From Azospirillaceae bacterium (GTDB taxonomy: Bacteria; Pseudomonadota; Alphaproteobacteria; Azospirillales; Azospirillaceae), in the NCBI GenBank assembly GCA_028281465.1, contig JANQJV010000381.1:1-35253 (forward strand): a stretch of DNA of 35,253 bases. The letters are read 5' to 3'. A program made the translations under genes and the position numbers. Of the stretch, positions 18,107 to 26,309 are shown in pieces (position 1 is the stretch's first letter; every line of letters begins with the position of its first letter). The notes beneath the pieces are model-generated. The model searched no databases, was not told the DNA's origin, and saw only the letters and a list, made by a program, of their open reading frames with translations.

Positions 18107-18302
18107 CCCCTCTGTCATGGACCTGAGAGATTCACCGCTCCGGATCGGACCGGCTTACTCCTTCGGTGAGGCGGACGCATGCGCCGCCTGCTTTCCAGAG
18201 TGCCTCTCCCTGCGGTCCGTTTGCCTGAGAGTTTCCGGGGCCGGTTGCTCCTTCGGCGCCGGTCCGCCACCCGAGTGGGCGTCGGCCGGTCTCTCCCGCC
18301 AG
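18107..18302 (-). ncRNA. Tandem glycine riboswitch (two aptamers)
   Basis: Read on the minus strand, two glycine aptamers occur in series. Aptamer I (about 18302-18206) runs from GGCGGGAGAGACCGGCC through GCCGAAGGAGCAACC to AAACTCTCAGGCAAACGGAC. Aptamer II (about 18204-18107) runs from GGCACTCTGGAAAG through CACCGAAGGAGTAAGCC to GAATCTCTCAGGTCC and GACAGAGGGG. The CTCTCAGG and CCGAAGGAG signatures are typical of the family. The element precedes gcvT by about 50 nt, so it very likely switches the gcv operon on when glycine is plentiful. The mechanism (translation or termination) is not settled. Confidence 0.95.
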
Positions 18303-18388
18303 GGATCAGTGGCGTGTCTCGAAGGGCGGCTGTTCACCGCCCGGATCACTCAGCTCCGTGCAGGTCGCGAATGCGTAATGCGCATAGT

Positions 18389-18416
18389 AGGGTAGGGCTC
18401 CGACGCCGAATGTCAA
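18389..18416 (-). promoter_or_regulatory. Sigma70-type promoter of the gcv operon
   Basis: On the minus strand a perfect TTGACA (18416-18411) is separated by 16 bp from TACCCT (18394-18389). Transcription from there would give a leader of about 80 nt before the first glycine aptamer. The -35 match and placement are good; the -10 is only fair, though the same TACCCT recurs in the candidate promoter at 18521-18550. Confidence 0.55.
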
Positions 18417-18520
18417 TGCCGCAGGCCAGCATACACCTGGGTGGACGAACGCGCTGCGGGATGATCCGCGACCGGTTGCCGCCCATGCCGTTGGCTTAAA
18501 CCGATTGGCGTGAAGTGTGA

Positions 18521-18550
18521 TTGACCGGAAATCAAACTGTCACGTACCCT
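18521..18550 (+). promoter_or_regulatory. Candidate promoter of the EF-G-like gene
   Basis: TTGACC (18521-18526) lies 18 bp before TACCCT (18545-18550), about 175 bp upstream of the start codon. The hexamers resemble the gcv promoter on the opposite strand. The long leader that would result contains no element I recognise. Confidence 0.4.
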
Positions 18551-18723
18551 CGATTGACCATGCCCCAAACGCCCACGACCGCTCCGGACTGCCGCCCGGC
18601 ACCGTGCGTTGGGTCGCAGGCCGGCTCATCCGGCGGCGCGGCCCCGAGCCTCCGAACATCGCTCGCCTTCGCCGGCACGGACCGGCCAAGCCGGTCGTTT
18701 TGGGTTTACACACGGAGACATCC

Positions 18724-20778
18724 ATGCCCAATGGCACCAAGCCAGCCTCGCCGCGCTGCGCTGCCCTGGTCGGCCCGTATCTGAGCGGGAAGACGACGCT
18801 GCTCGAAGCCCTTTTGCTCGCCTGTGGCGCGACCACGCGCAAGGGCAGTGTCAAAGACGGCAACACGGTCGGCGACTCAGCCCCGGAAGCCAAGGCGCGT
18901 CTGATGAGCGTCGAGGTCGCGCCGGCGAGTGCCGCGTATCTGGACGAGCAATGGACGTTTCTGGACTGTCCTGGCTCGGTGGAACTGTGGGGCGAAACCC
19001 AAAACGCGCTGATGGCCTGCGACGTGGCCGTGGTGGTGTGCGAACCGGTGCCCGACAAAGCCCTGCTGATCAGCCCGCTGTTGAAATTCCTTGATGACAA
19101 TTCGATTCCGCACCTGTTATTTATCAATAAGATCGATCAGCTCAGTGGCAACCAGACGCGCACACGCGACGTTTTGCAGGCCTATCAGGCGGTGTCGGCG
19201 CGCCCGTTAGTGTTGCGCCAGGTGCCGATTCGCGAAGGTGAAACCATCACCGGCTATATCGATCTCGTCAGCGAGCGCGCCTACCATTACAATCCGAATG
19301 CGCCGTCCGACCTGGTGCCATTGCCCGACGAAATGCAGGAACGCGAGCAGGAAGCGCGCCAAGAGATGTTGGAAGCGCTGGCTGACTATGACGATCATCT
19401 GCTGGAAGAGTTGCTGGAAGACATCAACCCCGACAAAGAAGAAATCTATCGCAACTTGACCAAGGATCTGCAAGCCGACCTGATCGTGCCCGTATTCTTG
19501 GGTTCCGCCGAGCGTGACGGCGGCATTCGGCGACTGCTCAAGGCGCTGCGTCACGAAGCCCCGGAGGTGTCGGACACGGCCGAGCGGTTGGACGTTCCGG
19601 CAGAGGGCAGCGCCGCGGTGGTCCAGGTGTTCAAGACGTACATGGCACCGCACGCCGGCAAGCTCGCCTTCGCCCGGGTCTGGCGCGGCACGGTGAGCGA
19701 TGGCATGACCATGGGCGACGAGCGGATCGGCGGGCTTTACCGAATGCTCGGTACGCAACAGACCAAGATCACGCAAGCCGGGGCCGGCGAGGTGGTGGCG
19801 CTCGGCCGCATGGAAGCGTTCAGGACCGGCGACATCTTGATCGAGGGGAGCGGCAAGCAACGCTCGCCGTTGTGGCCGGTCGCCCCGGCACCGGTGTACG
19901 CGCTTGCCATCCAGGCGGAAAACCGCAACGATGAAGTCAAGCTGACCACAGCGATGCAGAAACTGTCGGAGGAAGACCCGTCGCTGTCTCTGGCGCTGAA
20001 CCAGGATACCGGCGAACTGGTGCTGTCCGGTCAGGGCACCATCCACCTGGACATCGCCCTGGAGCGGCTTCGCACCAAGTACAACGTGTCCGTGAAAGGT
20101 CGCAAACCGCAGACACCATACAAGGAATCCATCCGCAAGGAAGTTGCCCACCACTCGCGCTATAAAAAGCAGTCGGGCGGGCACGGCCAGTTCGCCGATA
20201 TCCATATCGAGATCAAGCCGCTGCCGCGCGGCGACGGTTTCGCCTTCACAGACACTGTCGTCGGTGGCGTCGTGCCGCGGCAATACATCCCAGCAGTCGA
20301 GGCCGGCATACGGGAATGGCAGAGCCAGGGGCCGCTCGGCTTCCCGGTGGTGGACTTCACCGTGAACCTGAGTGCCGGGCAATACCACTCGGTCGACAGC
20401 TCGGAGATGGCGTTCAAGACCTGCGCCCGGCAGGCCATGACCGAAGCCATGCCGAAATGCGAGCCGGTGCTGTTGGAGCCGATTTTGGTCGTCACAATCT
20501 CCGTGCCAAGCGACTTCACCAGTAAGGTCAATGGCATGATATCGGGCCGGCGCGGCCAGATTCTCGGCTTCGACGCCAAGGACGGCTGGACCGGATGGGA
20601 CGAGGTGCGCGCCTACATTCCGCAGGCTGAAATGCACGACCTGATCGTCGACCTGCGCTCCCTGTCGCAAGGCACCGGGTTCTATATCTACGCCTTCGAC
20701 CGCTTGCAGGAACTGACCGGCAAACTCGCCGAAAAAGCCGTGGAAGCCCACCAGGCCCTGCGCGCCGACGCGGCCTAG
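18724..20778 (+). CDS. Elongation factor G-like protein (non-canonical FusA paralogue)
   Basis: A 684-residue translational-GTPase-family protein with the EF-G domain order. The G domain has P-loop GPYLSGKT (17-24), G3 DCPG (81-84) and G4 NKID (135-138). Domain II lies around 300-380, then domains III-V, with QSGGHGQFADIHIEIKPL in domain IV and a domain V ending near RSLSQGTGFYIYAFDRLQEL. Two features of true EF-G are missing. The RGIT switch-I motif is replaced by a RLMSVEV-like stretch. The DTPGH histidine that drives GTP hydrolysis is a serine (DCPGS). It therefore belongs to the EF-G-like paralogues and probably does not do routine translocation; its function is not known to me. The ATG at 18724 begins just before the P-loop; the longer frame to 18517 has no homology. 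Confidence 0.9.
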   Translation: MPNGTKPASPRCAALVGPYLSGKTTLLEALLLACGATTRKGSVKDGNTVGDSAPEAKARLMSVEVAPASAAYLDEQWTFLDCPGSVELWGETQNALMACDVAVVVCEPVPDKALLISPLLKFLDDNSIPHLLFINKIDQLSGNQTRTRDVLQAYQAVSARPLVLRQVPIREGETITGYIDLVSERAYHYNPNAPSDLVPLPDEMQEREQEARQEMLEALADYDDHLLEELLEDINPDKEEIYRNLTKDLQADLIVPVFLGSAERDGGIRRLLKALRHEAPEVSDTAERLDVPAEGSAAVVQVFKTYMAPHAGKLAFARVWRGTVSDGMTMGDERIGGLYRMLGTQQTKITQAGAGEVVALGRMEAFRTGDILIEGSGKQRSPLWPVAPAPVYALAIQAENRNDEVKLTTAMQKLSEEDPSLSLALNQDTGELVLSGQGTIHLDIALERLRTKYNVSVKGRKPQTPYKESIRKEVAHHSRYKKQSGGHGQFADIHIEIKPLPRGDGFAFTDTVVGGVVPRQYIPAVEAGIREWQSQGPLGFPVVDFTVNLSAGQYHSVDSSEMAFKTCARQAMTEAMPKCEPVLLEPILVVTISVPSDFTSKVNGMISGRRGQILGFDAKDGWTGWDEVRAYIPQAEMHDLIVDLRSLSQGTGFYIYAFDRLQELTGKLAEKAVEAHQALRADAA

Positions 20779-21182
20779 GGAGGATTCAAGACCACAAGCC
20801 ATGAAGCGTACGGCGACTGCGATCCTTCGGGTGAGGGTGACGCGGGCGGCGGGCACGTGACCCTGCTATGGAAACAGAGGGGGTTATCTATATAAATCAA
20901 CGGCTTAATTCTAGCGCGAACACCGGGCCAAAGCCCCGCTCCCGCGGGGAGTGGGGCGAAGGTGTCTCGGCCTGAGCGATTGCCAATCACCCGTCCAGCG
21001 GCGCCACCTCCCTCTGGCCGCTGTCGCGCTCATCTTTGCGTATTTTTTTGGGCACATCTGTTGGAGGACATTCGCCCTCTGGGAGTCATGGAGAGAATCG
21101 GGACGAAAGCCCGATCCACCCTTCGATGCTCGAATCCGTGGGAGAGCACGGTGCTCTCCCCCGTCGGGTGGGAGGGTGTAAT

Positions 21183-21355
21183 ACCAACGGCCCGAAACAC
21201 GGACCGGTCCTCGGGCCGCCCTGTTTCGGAGCGCTGGCATCCTTGCCGGCTGGACCGCCGGCTTCCAGCCGGCCCGGACCACGCCCAGGAGCCGGCCGCC
21301 AAGATGGCGGCGGTCCAGCCGGCAGGGATGCCGGCGCTCCTCAGTTCAGCGCCGA
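21183..21355 (+). repeat. Dispersed palindromic repeat, copy 2
   Basis: Collinear with 31413-31585 and reverse-complementary to copies 1 and 4. It begins CCAACGGCCCGAAACAC and includes CCGAAACA/TGTTTCGG and GGCCCGA/TCGGGCC dyads. It has a 33-bp inverted repeat, left arm 21228-21260 and right arm 21308-21340. The arms differ at two places; both are C-to-T on the left arm opposite G on the right, so an RNA stem would keep G-U pairs. The tail shared by copies 3 and 4 after GTTCAG is missing here. It lies between convergent genes. Confidence 0.88.
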
Positions 21356-21377
21356 TGATTTGCTGAAAAAACAGAGT

Positions 21378-21423
21378 GCTAGAGCGGTTTCCGCGAACCA
21401 GCGTGCGCGGAAACTGCTCTAGC
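21378..21423. repeat. 18-bp inverted repeat (GCTAGAGCGGTTTCCGCG type)
   Basis: GCTAGAGCGGTTTCCGCG (21378-21395) and CGCGGAAACTGCTCTAGC (21406-21423) pair along 18 bp with one mismatch around a 10-nt loop. Intergenic palindromes with CTAGAGC ends are familiar in alphaproteobacterial genomes. It sits 114 bp beyond the stop of the sensor kinase and may act as its transcription end or be another extragenic palindrome. It is unrelated in sequence to the larger dispersed repeat beside it. Confidence 0.8.
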
Positions 21424-21536
21424 CCGCCGCCGCTGCACCGTGTTCATCTGCGGTGGTGCAGGCCCCGGAACGGGCCATGTCCGGCGACTCTCCCCAAGCA
21501 AGCGACGTGTACGATGTACGCTCGGGAAGTCGGTCG

Positions 21537-24500
21537 TCAAATCGGACTGTCGTCACTCTGGTGAGCTTGTCGATGCCGCTCGATGGCCCGTAAGACCTTG
21601 GACAGCTCGGTGCGGAGCCGATGGCAGGCGTCGGCCGGAACCGACAGTTCGCCATGGCGTGACGTATGCTCCAGGTCCCGCACTAACGTCTCGAGAGTCC
21701 AAGCTCCCAGCGTGGCCGCGACCGGCTTCAGGTTGTGGAGCAAGGAACCGATGGCCGGCCAGCGGCCAGCCTCGACGGCCCGGTCCAGCGCGACCGGCGC
21801 GTCGCCGTAGACACGGACGACCGCAGCCAGATACTCCGTCATCCGCTCCGGTACGTCGCCGCACATGGCCAGGCAATACGCCAGGTCCACGACCGGTGTG
21901 GCCGTGTCCGCGGCTTCGGCCGGTGCCGGAGGCCGTGCCGACCCAAGCCGGGCAGGGCCGCCGCCCAGGAACCGGTGGAGGATGGCGCCCAGATCGGCCG
22001 GCTCGACGGGCTTCGTCAGATGGTCGTCCATGCCGGCGGCCAGGCTCCGCTCCGCCTCGCCGACCATGGCGTGGGCGGTCATGGCGATGACCGGCAGGCC
22101 GGTGAGGCCGAGATCATCGCGGATGGCACGGACCGCGCTCAGACCATCCATCTCGGGCATGCGCAGGTCCATGAAGACCAGATCGAATGCGTCGGTGCGA
22201 AGGCGTTGCAAAGCCTCCGAGGCACCAGCGGCCGTCTCGACGGCAAGCCCGGTGTCCGCCAGCAGGCCTTGCAGGACCAGCCGATTATCCGGGGCATCGT
22301 CGACCACGAGAATCCGTTTGCCGGTCCACCCGTCTCCATTCCCGAATGACGGGTCGAGCGGTGCTGTCGCGGGCCCGGCCTCGTCCGCTGCGGCGGCGGT
22401 CAGGCCAATCACGTCCCGGATCGTTTTGGCCAATGGCCCGGGGAGGATCGGCTTCATGAGCACGGCGTCCGCATCGGCTCCGGTCGCCGGCTCGGCCATG
22501 GCCGTCCTCTCACGCGGACAGGCCATGAGAATGACCGGCGTCCGCGCAAGCGCCATGTCGGCCCGAATGCGCGTCAAGGTCCGCCCCGGTGTCTCCTTCG
22601 GCAGATCAGCGTCGAGAAGCACGGCGTCGAAAGGATCATCGGTTTCGAAGGCCTGGGACAGGGTGGCCAGGGCGCCGTCACCGTTGTCATCCGTGGCGAC
22701 CTGTACGCCCAGACGTGTTGCCATGGCGGCGATCGCCGAGCGGGCGGCCGCGTTGTCCTCCACCACCAAGATGCGCACATCCTGAAGGAGCGGTTCGGCG
22801 GCTGGCACGGCGCCGGTCTCCACCCGCCCCATGGCGACCGTGAAGGAAACGCTGGTGCCCGCTCCCGGTTCACTCTCCAGCCACAACCGGCCGCCCATGA
22901 GCGTAACCAGGCGGCGGCTGATGGCCAGACCAAGGCCGCTGCCGCCGAACCGGCGCGTGATCGATTTGTCGCCCTGGCTGAACGGCTCGAACAGACGCGC
23001 CTGCGTCGCCGCATCCATACCGATGCCGGTGTCCCGGATCGTGCATGATACGCGCACGGCCTGGGGATCGGGGCCGTCCGCCGTCATCGTCACGACGACC
23101 TCGCCCCGGTCGGTGAATTTGACGGCGTTGCCGACCAGATTGAGCAGTACCTGACCCAGGCGCAGCGGATCGCCGACCAGGCGGCAGGGCACCGTCGGCG
23201 CAACGTCGACCACCAGGTCAAGGCCCTTGCTTGCCGCCGTGGGGCCGACCACGGCGGCAAGCTCGGCCACCAGGTCAGGAACCTCGAAGGCGATCGATTC
23301 CAGGTCCAGCCGCCCGGCTTCCACCTTGGACAGATCGAGTATGTCGTTCAGCAGGCCGAGCAGCGTCCGCGACGCCGCATCGGCAATTTCGAGATACGCC
23401 TGCCGGCGTGAGTCCGGCCCTGGGCGCAGCGCCAGTCGCACCATGTTGACAATGGCGTTCATGGGCGTGCGGATTTCATGGCTCATGTTGGCGAGAAATT
23501 CGGACTTGGCCTGGTTGGCGCGTTCAAGGTCCTCAGTCCGTGCTGCCACCCGCGCTTCGAGACGGGTGTTCGATTGGCGCAATGCCCGCGTCAATCGCAG
23601 CCGTTGCAGGTACAGGAGCAGGCTCGCCAGAAGCGCGGCGGCGAGAATGCCCATGAACACCAGTCCGGTGATTGCTTCGACGAAATGCGACTCCAGCAAT
23701 CCAGGCGGCTGGAATCGCAGCTCGGCATCGGGTGGGACAGCGGATGGATCGATCTCCCAACGTTTTAGTTCGGTCCAGTCGAACACGATCCTGGCTGGGT
23801 CCTGGCCGGGAAGCCGGTCGAGCGCCGTGGGGCCGTGTTCCAGAACGTCCAGTGCGGCATTGATGGCGATGCGTCCGGCGAGGGTCGGGCTGGCCACGTG
23901 ACCGCCGACGATGCCGGACCCGATCAGCGGTTCGAAGAAGCCGTAGATCGGTACGGCACTGGCTTGGGCAAGCCGGCTCACGACGTAATCGGGTTCGAAG
24001 CGCCGTCCGGTTGCATCCTGGAACACCAGAGTGAACAGGACGAGGCTGTCATCGGACAAAGTGGACAGACGACGTTCAAGGTCTTCGAGCCGGAAATCCT
24101 GCAGGACCGTCACGGTCATCGCGTCGAAGGTCGACGTGCCCAACAAACCCTTCAGGATCGCCACGAAGGTCTGAGACGGCCTGGTGCGATCGCCGACAAC
24201 GACGATGTTACGGGTTTGCGGCCGCTGGGCCAAAGCAAGATCGATCGTGTTGAGCAACCGGTCAGCGACCTTGGTCCCGACGCGACGCATGGCGTCAGGG
24301 CGACGGAAATCGACCGATCCCGGCGAGACGGCGATGATGGCGACCTCGGAAAACGCCGGGTGTTGCAGCTTGGACAGCAAAGAAAGGGCGGCGTACCCGT
24401 CGGCAACGATCACCTTGGGTAAGGCGTTTCGGTATTTCGCGGCCAGAAGGTCACCCCATTCCTGTTCCGTCGACGCCAGAACGCGTCGTTCGTTGAGGAA

Positions 24501-24722
24501 CTCGAAGAGAATCTCGGTCGGCCGGCCCCGTGTCTGCATCTCCGCTTCGACGGCATTCAGCATCGGACCGGTCCAATTCGAGGCAGGAGAAAACGATGAC
24601 AGGAAAAGAATCGTGTCGGCAGGGTTGGACCCCGCCGCCTGGACCGGAGCGCAAGGGGACAACAGGGCAAGGACCAGGACCGAGGCGCACAGCCACTGCA
24701 GCGCCACCTGGCGATGTCTCAT
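21537..24722 (-). CDS. Hybrid sensor histidine kinase with periplasmic ABC-substrate-binding-like domain
   Basis: A 1061-residue multidomain sensor. A signal peptide or first membrane segment (about 8-29) precedes a periplasmic region (about 35-340) resembling the ABC_sub_bind family (ILFLSSFSPASNW, VIVADGYAALSLL, VPIYGFFEPLIGSGIVGG). A membrane span (about 345-373) and a coiled coil follow. HisKA has phospho-His415 (SHEIRTPMN), and HATPase_c has DPLRLGQVLLNLVGNAVKFT, DTGIGM and GGSGLGLAISRR. Receiver 1 has Asp704 (LLDADLP) but Ala where the switch Thr usually lies. Receiver 2 has Asp852 (FMDLRMPEMDG) and is complete. The HPt-like C-terminus has His996 in HNLKPVAATLGA, with Pro where Gly is usual. 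Its ATG overlaps the response regulator stop (ATGA). The ligand is unknown; such periplasmic domains bind small molecules. Confidence 0.93.
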   Translation of the reverse strand: MRHRQVALQWLCASVLVLALLSPCAPVQAAGSNPADTILFLSSFSPASNWTGPMLNAVEAEMQTRGRPTEILFEFLNERRVLASTEQEWGDLLAAKYRNALPKVIVADGYAALSLLSKLQHPAFSEVAIIAVSPGSVDFRRPDAMRRVGTKVADRLLNTIDLALAQRPQTRNIVVVGDRTRPSQTFVAILKGLLGTSTFDAMTVTVLQDFRLEDLERRLSTLSDDSLVLFTLVFQDATGRRFEPDYVVSRLAQASAVPIYGFFEPLIGSGIVGGHVASPTLAGRIAINAALDVLEHGPTALDRLPGQDPARIVFDWTELKRWEIDPSAVPPDAELRFQPPGLLESHFVEAITGLVFMGILAAALLASLLLYLQRLRLTRALRQSNTRLEARVAARTEDLERANQAKSEFLANMSHEIRTPMNAIVNMVRLALRPGPDSRRQAYLEIADAASRTLLGLLNDILDLSKVEAGRLDLESIAFEVPDLVAELAAVVGPTAASKGLDLVVDVAPTVPCRLVGDPLRLGQVLLNLVGNAVKFTDRGEVVVTMTADGPDPQAVRVSCTIRDTGIGMDAATQARLFEPFSQGDKSITRRFGGSGLGLAISRRLVTLMGGRLWLESEPGAGTSVSFTVAMGRVETGAVPAAEPLLQDVRILVVEDNAAARSAIAAMATRLGVQVATDDNGDGALATLSQAFETDDPFDAVLLDADLPKETPGRTLTRIRADMALARTPVILMACPRERTAMAEPATGADADAVLMKPILPGPLAKTIRDVIGLTAAAADEAGPATAPLDPSFGNGDGWTGKRILVVDDAPDNRLVLQGLLADTGLAVETAAGASEALQRLRTDAFDLVFMDLRMPEMDGLSAVRAIRDDLGLTGLPVIAMTAHAMVGEAERSLAAGMDDHLTKPVEPADLGAILHRFLGGGPARLGSARPPAPAEAADTATPVVDLAYCLAMCGDVPERMTEYLAAVVRVYGDAPVALDRAVEAGRWPAIGSLLHNLKPVAATLGAWTLETLVRDLEHTSRHGELSVPADACHRLRTELSKVLRAIERHRQAHQSDDSPI

Positions 24723-25492
24723 GAAACCCAGTCCGCCTGAGCGTTGAACCGATAGCCAACGCCGCGGATGCCACGGATGAGCTGCGGATTACGGGCATCG
24801 TCGACCAATTTGCGGCGCAGACGGAGGACCAGCCAATCCACCGCTCGCGCACTGCTTGCTTCGGTGCGCCCGATGGCATCGAGGAGCTCCCGCCGGGCCA
24901 AGGCCGCACCGGCCTGCCGGATCAGGGCCTCCAAGAGCCTGGCCTCGCTCAAGGTCAGGACGGTCAGGTCACCGTTCGGCGTTTCAAGCGTTCGGTTGAC
25001 GGGATCGAACCGCCGGCCGGCGAACCGGTATGCCGTTGGCCTGACTTGCTCCTCGCGGCCCTTGCCGCCGCCCGCAGGCAGTCGTTGTAGGAGGTTTCGA
25101 ACTCGGAGCAGGAGCTCGCGTGGATTGAACGGTTTCGTGATGTAGTCGTCGACGCCGAGCTCCAGCCCCGCCAGACGATCGGCCTCGCCATCCCGGGAGG
25201 TTAGAATGACGACGCCCATGCTGACACGGTACCGGCGAATGAAGGGCACGAGATCGTATCCGGACCCGTCCGGCAACCGCACGTCCACGACAGCCAGAGC
25301 CAGGTCATGTTCGGCCAAGGCGATCCGCGCTTCGGCGACGGTGTTGGCAATCACCACATCGTAGCCGGCCGTCGCAAACACGCCGTGCAGAAAGCTCTGC
25401 TGGACAAGCTCGTCTTCGACAAGAAGCAATCGGCACGGTGAACCGGCCGACTGCGCCTCGACCATGACCGATTGCAGCGGACTCGAAGGCAT
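24719..25492 (-). CDS. OmpR-family response regulator
   Basis: A 257-residue two-domain DNA-binding regulator. The receiver has the acidic pair Glu26-Asp27 (LLLVEDE), phospho-acceptor Asp70 (VVDVRLPDGSG), switch Thr98-Ser99 (ILTSRDG) and Lys120 (DDYITKPF). The winged-helix output domain (about 155-250) shows LTVLTLSEARLLEALI, RRELLDAIG, RAVDWLVLRLRRKL and IRGIRGVGYRF, typical of OmpR/PhoB output domains. AAGGA lies 5 nt before the ATG at 25492. The stop overlaps the kinase start by 4 bp, so the two form an operon with the regulator first. The kinase also has its own receivers and HPt-like domain, so this regulator is the likely end point of that phosphorelay. Confidence 0.94.
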   Translation of the reverse strand: MPSSPLQSVMVEAQSAGSPCRLLLVEDELVQQSFLHGVFATAGYDVVIANTVAEARIALAEHDLALAVVDVRLPDGSGYDLVPFIRRYRVSMGVVILTSRDGEADRLAGLELGVDDYITKPFNPRELLLRVRNLLQRLPAGGGKGREEQVRPTAYRFAGRRFDPVNRTLETPNGDLTVLTLSEARLLEALIRQAGAALARRELLDAIGRTEASSARAVDWLVLRLRRKLVDDARNPQLIRGIRGVGYRFNAQADWVS

Positions 25493-26309
25493 GGAAATCC
25501 TTGGCCTCGATCGGAGTCGGCCGGATTGGTTCGCCACCATTTATACGGCCTGATCACGCAGCCCGGCAACAATTCACGGGAACTGATGCGAGACGAGGGA
25601 CAGGCCGCATCAAATTCTTGATTACTGTGTGTCGAACTTGTGATGACCTGCCGGTCCACCGCCTTCGCCACGGCTCAGCCGTTCCAATCGGTCACCGTTG
25701 CGGACACTCAGACGACCATGATCCATCGTCGCTCCCTATCCGTTGCTCAAGCACCACAGTATCCAGGCATCTCAACGGCGTCATGGACGCTTAATGGCAA
25801 GTATGTTGAACGCCCGGCACAGGCGATCGCGCCGATTTTACAACCTCTGATTTTCTTCTAGGCTTTAGCATTCAACCATAAATATCTGAATCTGTCGCCT
25901 ACTCTCCTCTTGTTCGCACGGGCGGATCGGATACCCAGAGGACGAGAGAAAACTCAGTCAACACAACTGCAACAATTCGCAAATGGACCATCAACATCCA
26001 CCGGGACTGTTGGTGGCATTGGACGAACTCGACAACCGATTTCCCACGTCGGCTTTGCCATACGGCTTGTCGCAGGCCCCACACGGGGGCCCGTCATCAA
26101 TCCCGAGGGATGCCATGACGTCTCGGTTGTCCGTGACTTTCGTTCTGACCAGGCCGCATTCGACGGTCACGAAACCTGCGCCCATCACCAGGTCGACCAA
26201 ACCTGACCGCAGTGGCGCTCTATTGGATACCAATGGACAAGAGCGATCTACACGGGCCCGTGCACGCAAAAAAGCTTTGGTCGCACATTCCGATCATAAG
26301 GAGACTTCA
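25493..26309. promoter_or_regulatory. Long divergent intergenic region, two-component genes and autotransporter
   Basis: These 817 bp are more AT-rich than the neighbouring genes and carry no supported gene. The plus frame that runs in from 25983 is an upstream extension of the autotransporter without initiation signals. Visible dyads are GGCCCC-ACACG-GGGGCC (26075-26091), ATTGG-ATA-CCAAT (26222-26234) and the perfect palindrome CACGGGCCCGTG (26251-26262). The last lies about 50 bp before the autotransporter start. These are candidate operator sites, possibly for the adjacent response regulator. A small RNA cannot be excluded. Confidence 0.5.

Larger units (their letters stand above)
18303..18723. 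other. Divergent intergenic region, gcv operon and EF-G-like gene
   Basis: Apart from the riboswitch, this 421-bp interval holds no supported gene. It contains the leader and promoter of the gcv operon on the minus strand and a candidate promoter for the EF-G-like gene on the plus strand (18521-18550). The frames open here on the plus strand are upstream extensions or shadows. Confidence 0.6.
20779..21536. other. Non-coding convergent interval with hairpins
   Basis: Between the EF-G-like gene (+) and the sensor kinase (-), 758 bp carry no credible gene. Visible elements are an 11-bp hairpin GCCCCGCTCCC-GCG-GGGAGTGGGGC (20933-20957, one G-T pair), GGGAGAGCAC-G-GTGCTCTCCC (21140-21160), repeat copy 2 (21183-21355) and an 18-bp-arm palindrome (21378-21423). 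A short AT-rich patch lies near 20880-20912. Either of the first two hairpins could end transcription of the EF-G-like gene, but neither is followed by a T-tract. Confidence 0.6.

Noticed and set aside
19207-20856. 549-codon minus-strand frame under the EF-G-like gene
   Set aside because: Antisense of a gene with clear family motifs; no initiation signal and no domain on the minus strand.
20933-20957. Strong GC hairpin as an intrinsic terminator of the EF-G-like gene
   Set aside because: It is not followed by a T-run on either strand. It resembles common GC-rich intergenic hairpins and is listed only as part of the interval.
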